Origin: Chitinophagaceae bacterium
Lineage (GTDB): Bacteria; Bacteroidota; Bacteroidia; Chitinophagales; Chitinophagaceae
Length of the DNA stretch: 32,755 nt
Assembly (NCBI GenBank): GCA_014379515.1
Contig: JACMLR010000135.1
Location: forward strand, 1-32,755
Direction: 5' to 3'
Below are positions 28,741-32,755 of this stretch, one piece after another; the stretch's first letter is position 1, and every line of letters starts with the position of its first letter. A program made the position numbers and the translations under genes. The notes beneath the pieces were generated by a model. The model made no database searches. It was not told the DNA's origin and saw only the letters and a list, made by a program, of their open reading frames with translations.

Positions 28741-30156
28741 CTACCGTCCCTGCCCCATGAACACGATGCGCAAGGTGTGAATCATAATTTTCAGGTCCAG
28801 CGCGAGAGAAATGTTTTCAATATAGATCAGATCAAATTTCATTCGGTCGATCATCTGGTCAATATTTTCTGCATACCCGTACTGGACCATACCCCAGGAA
28901 GTGATGCCGGGCTTTACTTTCAACAGGTAATTGTAATAAGGTGTCGCCTGCCTGATCTGGTCTACATAAAATTGCCGTTCGGGTCTCGGGCCAACCAAAC
29001 TCATTTCTCCTTTTAAAATATTCCATAGTTGCGGTAATTCATCCAATCGCCATTTGCGCATTGTTCGTCCCCAGGGGGTGATGCGTGGATCTTTTTCTGA
29101 TGAGAGTCGCGGCCCATCGGGTTCGGCATCGCTAACCATCGACCGAAATTTATAAATTTTGAAAATTCGTCCCTTGTAGCCAAGTCGTGGTTGAGAATAA
29201 ATAATCGGACCTGTCGACGACAAGCGCACCTTAATAGCGGTATATAAGAATAATGGAGAAAGAACGATCAAACCAAGCAAGGCAATTACGACGTCGATAA
29301 CTTGTTTAATATTCTGTTGCCAGTCGGGCATCAAACCAGTTCGAATATCGGATAGCACCGCACCAAATACGTTGCTGGTTTTTACAGAACCAGATAATAT
29401 GTCTAGTGTATTAGGTACGATCTTAATGTCTACATCCTGTTCGCTTAATGTATTGATGATCTTTTCAACCTGGTCTTTTTCTGTTTTTTCCATCGCAATT
29501 ACGACGAGTTTGATCTTCTTCACCCGGACGATCGATTCGATGTCCGCGATTTCGCCAAAATGCGGCAAATGTTCACGGATACCGTTAACATGATTTGTTC
29601 CGGAAACAAACCCTGTATAATGAAAACCTACGCGGCTCAAGCCCTCTGCTGTTTCGAGGAAAGTTTTTTTCGCTACAGGGTTTCCGCCAACCAGCAGGGT
29701 GTTAAATCGAACAACACCTGAGTCCAATTGACGTTTTACTTTGCGAAGAATTAACCACCTGCCGAACCACGTAAATACAAATTGCGCTGCAAGAAAACAA
29801 AAGAAGGCTTTGTAATAGTAGGTGTATTCGCGTTGCGGATCGTTAATGACGATAAGAAAAAATACAATGGTGCAACCAATGATGCTGCTTATGAATGTGA
29901 GTGTAAACTCGTTGAGCCTGGACTTCGCATAAAGGGACCGGTAAGAACCAATGATGGTATAGAAGATGAGCCAGGCGAGTGGTATCAAGCTAATTCCCCA
30001 CCAGAAACGATTATTGAGATAAATGCCGCGTTCCAGTGTGATCGTTTCTTCAAGTAAATACCGACGGGTAAAATACAGAACCATCCATGCAAGCACGGCA
30101 GCCAAATAATCGCTCAGCAGGTACCATTTGCTATGAAGGCTTTTGGAAGTTGGCAT
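28741..30156 (-). CDS. Undecaprenyl-phosphate sugar phosphotransferase / exopolysaccharide polyprenyl glycosylphosphotransferase
   Basis: N-terminal TM segments, CoA-binding-like middle and C-terminal YKFRSMVSDAEPDGPRLS...DELPQLWNILKGEMSLVGPRPER bacterial sugar transferase signature. Confidence 0.94.
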   Translation of the reverse strand: MPTSKSLHSKWYLLSDYLAAVLAWMVLYFTRRYLLEETITLERGIYLNNRFWWGISLIPLAWLIFYTIIGSYRSLYAKSRLNEFTLTFISSIIGCTIVFFLIVINDPQREYTYYYKAFFCFLAAQFVFTWFGRWLILRKVKRQLDSGVVRFNTLLVGGNPVAKKTFLETAEGLSRVGFHYTGFVSGTNHVNGIREHLPHFGEIADIESIVRVKKIKLVVIAMEKTEKDQVEKIINTLSEQDVDIKIVPNTLDILSGSVKTSNVFGAVLSDIRTGLMPDWQQNIKQVIDVVIALLGLIVLSPLFLYTAIKVRLSSTGPIIYSQPRLGYKGRIFKIYKFRSMVSDAEPDGPRLSSEKDPRITPWGRTMRKWRLDELPQLWNILKGEMSLVGPRPERQFYVDQIRQATPYYNYLLKVKPGITSWGMVQYGYAENIDQMIDRMKFDLIYIENISLALDLKIMIHTLRIVFMGQGR

Positions 30157-30164
30157 TTGTAATC

Positions 30165-31139
30165 CTAAGAAGTGACGCTGTTGTTTTTTATTTTAAGAAG
30201 TATCTGATGAGCTACGTCCATCGCGCGGAAGCCATCCACCTCACTAACCACTGGCGGTGTGTTCGTCACAATCGCATCCCGAAACTTTTCAAGCTCCATT
30301 CTAATTGCATTCACTTCTATCGTTATTGGTTGTGCGATTGCAATTGTTTTTGTACCGTGCGGCGTTTCGAGATCAAATGAAAACACGTCGACATCCTGCG
30401 GTGTTTTCAGCTTAATGATTTCTGATTTTTTAGCAAGGAAATCGATACCAATATATGCATCCTTCTGAAAAAGCCGCATCTTCCGCATTTTCTTCATCGA
30501 TATCCTGCTCGAAGTTAGATTTGCAACACAACCGTTATTGAATTCGATTCGAACGTTTGCGATGTCCGGGGTATCCGTCATCACAGCGACGCCACTTGCG
30601 GATATCGTTTTCACCTCGCTTTTTACGATGCTCAAAATGATATCAATGTCGTGTATCATCAGATCAAGGATCACACTAACCTCTGTTCCCCGCGGGTTGA
30701 ATTCAGCAAGTCGATGCACCTCAATGAACATTGGGCTCAACTGTAAATCTTTTATAGATAGAAAAGCAGGATTGAATCGTTCAACATGACCAACCTGGAA
30801 CTTCAGGTTTGATTCTTTTGCGAGTTTAACCAGTTCTCTTGCTTCCTCCATCGTATTAGCAAGCGGTTTTTCAACGAAAACGTGTTTGCCTTTGCGAATT
30901 GCCAGCCGGCAAAGTTCATGGTGATGCGTAGTGGGAGCAACAATATCGACTGCATCAACGATATCCATCAATACACCCGGATCCAAAAATCGCGCAAGCT
31001 GGTATTTTTCACTTACCTCCTGGGCTGCAGAATCATTGGGATCGTAAAATCCAACGAGTTCTACATCCTGGATGTCTTTCCAGTTGTTAAGATGAAATTT
31101 TCCAAGATGACCAACACCAAAAACACCAACCTTCAGCAT
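30165..31139 (-). CDS. Gfo/Idh/MocA family oxidoreductase
   Basis: LKVGVFGVGHLGKFHLNNW Rossmann start, KGKHVFVEKPLANTMEEARELV (EKP motif). ATG 31139 preferred over ORF start 31175. Confidence 0.93.
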   Translation of the reverse strand: MLKVGVFGVGHLGKFHLNNWKDIQDVELVGFYDPNDSAAQEVSEKYQLARFLDPGVLMDIVDAVDIVAPTTHHHELCRLAIRKGKHVFVEKPLANTMEEARELVKLAKESNLKFQVGHVERFNPAFLSIKDLQLSPMFIEVHRLAEFNPRGTEVSVILDLMIHDIDIILSIVKSEVKTISASGVAVMTDTPDIANVRIEFNNGCVANLTSSRISMKKMRKMRLFQKDAYIGIDFLAKKSEIIKLKTPQDVDVFSFDLETPHGTKTIAIAQPITIEVNAIRMELEKFRDAIVTNTPPVVSEVDGFRAMDVAHQILLKIKNNSVTS

Positions 31140-31155
31140 ATTAAAAATTAATGTG

Positions 31156-31163
31156 CAAAGATA
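31156..31163 (-). promoter_or_regulatory. Bacteroidota -7 box (TATCTTTG) upstream of the Gfo/Idh/MocA gene
   Basis: Minus strand reads TATCTTTG, a full TAnnTTTG match 17 bp upstream of ATG 31139. Confidence 0.5.
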
Positions 31164-31224
31164 AACAGCCCACACTGAAGGATTTGCGTTTTTTATTACC
31201 AGTAAAAAGGAGGATGTGAATAAA

Positions 31225-32088
31225 CTAACGGAGAAGCGAGGAACGACTGATATACGTCGAAGAGGGATGATAGATGAAAAGGCACGAACCTTCCTTTATC
31301 GAGTCGATGAGTGCTGCACTTATTTCAGGCATAACGGCCGGGCAACCCTGACTTCTTCCAATATAACCCTGGCTATTTATATAATCTGTGTTTACATAAT
31401 CCGCGCCGTGCAAAACAATTGCACGTTTGAACGCATTGCTATTGAAACCTGACTCCATGCCCATAAGCTTCATGGAATACCCGTTGCTGCCATTGTAAGC
31501 ACTTCCTGTGACATAAAAACCAAGGCTGCTTTTATTTGATTGTACTTTATTCGAGAAAATATTTGCAGTTTCTTTCCCGGAATTTTTTCCGTGCGCAACC
31601 CAGGTGTTATAAAGAATCTCTTTTGTATCCAAATCGATAACGAATAATCTCTTTTCAGTGCTTGATTTACTGAAATCAGCAATCGTGATGATGTTCGAAT
31701 GAATGCGATCGGTACGTCTCAGTTTATCCATCCCGTGAAGTGCGAACTCAAACACTTTTCTTGACAAACCAAGTTCGTCTAAATGTAAGCTGTCGAACAG
31801 TTGCTTTTTAGAACTCACCCAGGCAGATGGTTTTGAAACGCGCTTAATTGCCGTTTTTGATATTGAAACTTTTGACTTTGCAGTTTTTGATTTTGCAACG
31901 CTCGTCTTTGACCGTGTTGCGGTTACTTTCGACTTTGATGTGGATTTTTTAGATTTGGAGCTAACTGATTTTGCTTTCGAATGTTTTGGGTTGCCTTCAC
32001 CGGCTTCGCTCACTTGTACGGCAAAAAGGGACACTAATATAAGTGTACCTACAATTCGGAAAATTCTTTTTCTAATCAACTGTTGCAT
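31225..32088 (-). CDS. Murein L,D-transpeptidase catalytic domain family protein (YkuD_2-like), secreted
   Basis: Signal-like N-terminus, Ser/Lys/Thr-rich linker, then VLHGADYVNTDYINSQGYIGRSQGCPAV with catalytic HG...S-x-GC motif. Confidence 0.85.
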   Translation of the reverse strand: MQQLIRKRIFRIVGTLILVSLFAVQVSEAGEGNPKHSKAKSVSSKSKKSTSKSKVTATRSKTSVAKSKTAKSKVSISKTAIKRVSKPSAWVSSKKQLFDSLHLDELGLSRKVFEFALHGMDKLRRTDRIHSNIITIADFSKSSTEKRLFVIDLDTKEILYNTWVAHGKNSGKETANIFSNKVQSNKSSLGFYVTGSAYNGSNGYSMKLMGMESGFNSNAFKRAIVLHGADYVNTDYINSQGYIGRSQGCPAVMPEISAALIDSIKEGSCLFIYHPSSTYISRSSLLR

Positions 32089-32102
32089 GAAAGAAATAGT
32101 TT

Positions 32103-32130
32103 TTGATATCAACAGTTAGCAGGATATCAA
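32103..32130. repeat. Inverted repeat TTGATATC-N12-GATATCAA
   Basis: 8-bp arms at 32103..32110 and 32123..32130, at the 5' end of the L,D-transpeptidase-like gene. Confidence 0.5.
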
Positions 32131-32367
32131 TTTTCAAACGATCTATCTAAAAAAAAATTGTGGTCCTGCTGCCCTAACCCGCAGTTACGAATATAATATA
32201 ACGCGTCGATAAATGCAAACACATGCCGTTCAAGTAAGTTTTGTAAAACGCTAAGGGCCAGTGGGCTCGATTTTTTTTCTTTATTTATTATTTCAAAAAC
32301 TGTCTATGCTTCTAAATGGTTTATCTGCCTTTTGTAGCCATAGGCCTACACTACTCTTGGTTTAGAA

Positions 32368-32392
32368 CGATAGTCAATTGACTGCACTATCG
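32368..32392. repeat. Nested palindromes CGATAGT...ACTATCG overlapping AGTCAATTGACT
   Basis: 12-bp perfect palindrome at 32372..32383; 7-bp arms at 32368..32374 and 32386..32392; 40 bp upstream of ATG 32433. Confidence 0.55.
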
Positions 32393-32432
32393 GTTACTTT
32401 GCAATATCATTATCCCTGCCCAAATAACCACT

Positions 32433-32755
32433 ATGAAAAACTCGGTACTGTTGAGACGAATCAACGTCTTTTTACTATTGCTATCACTTCTCTACACAAA
32501 TAATCTATCGGCTCAAACAGTTACGGAAGTAGTTACAGATTTTAACGGCTACTGGCGATCAGGAGTTCGACCGAATACCAACGGTGTTCATCCTAATAAC
32601 AGCCATAATCTTGTTTCATTTACTTTATCTGGCACTCGATTCTCGACAGGTGTCAACGATGCTATCCTGACTTCGAACGGCCTGGCATTTACTGCAGGAA
32701 ATTATAAAGCATTACCCATTACAGCATTGTCTGTGGCTCCAACAACAAGTACGTA
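32433..32755 (+). CDS. Secreted protein, 3' truncated by window end
   Basis: Not in the ORF track. ATG followed by MKNSVLLRRINVFLLLLSLLYTNNLSAQTVTEVVTDFNGYWRSGVRPNTNGVHPNNSHNLVSFTLSGTRFSTGVNDAILTS, a signal peptide then an uninterrupted frame to the window edge. Confidence 0.75.
   Translation, partial: MKNSVLLRRINVFLLLLSLLYTNNLSAQTVTEVVTDFNGYWRSGVRPNTNGVHPNNSHNLVSFTLSGTRFSTGVNDAILTSNGLAFTAGNYKALPITALSVAPTTST

Noticed and set aside
1-32755. CRISPR arrays, tRNA/rRNA genes, insertion sequences or prophage
   Set aside because: No regularly spaced repeats, transposase/integrase products or RNA-gene signatures seen on either strand.

Overview
The window is a Bacteroidota-type chromosomal segment, judged from protein similarity by eye and TAnnTTTG-like promoter boxes; it most resembles Chitinophagaceae. 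Most of it is core-genome content: 5'-truncated rpoB, rpoC with a strong terminator, an OmpH/Skp-like protein, an APC permease, a RfaE1-type kinase, a DUF6498-like membrane protein, isoaspartyl peptidase/asparaginase, 3-hydroxyacyl-CoA dehydrogenase, a YigZ/IMPACT protein, an EamA transporter, ribD, prmC, an ExbD/ExbB-type pair, cmk, clpC, a STAS protein, ispD, a FemAB/GNAT-like protein, two tandem M1 metallopeptidases, a sugar-phosphate transferase, a Gfo/Idh/MocA oxidoreductase, an L,D-transpeptidase-like protein, and the start of a secreted protein cut by the window end. I found no CRISPR array, phage, transposon, tRNA or rRNA. The best candidate for something under-described is the tandem M1 pair. 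The longer copy (24208..27048, minus) carries about 400 extra C-terminal residues that read like an Omp85/BamA-type outer-membrane barrel (VRGYE and FLDVGT motifs, a BamA-like final segment, no evident POTRA). The shorter paralog stops where that barrel begins. The pair is tightly linked to a FemAB-like gene. Secondary points are a ribD-EamA-yigZ cluster, a STAS protein lacking the usual DSSG-type motif, very tight convergent gene pairs without terminators, and palindromic operator-like sites near the right end. All calls come from reading the sequence; no database search was run.
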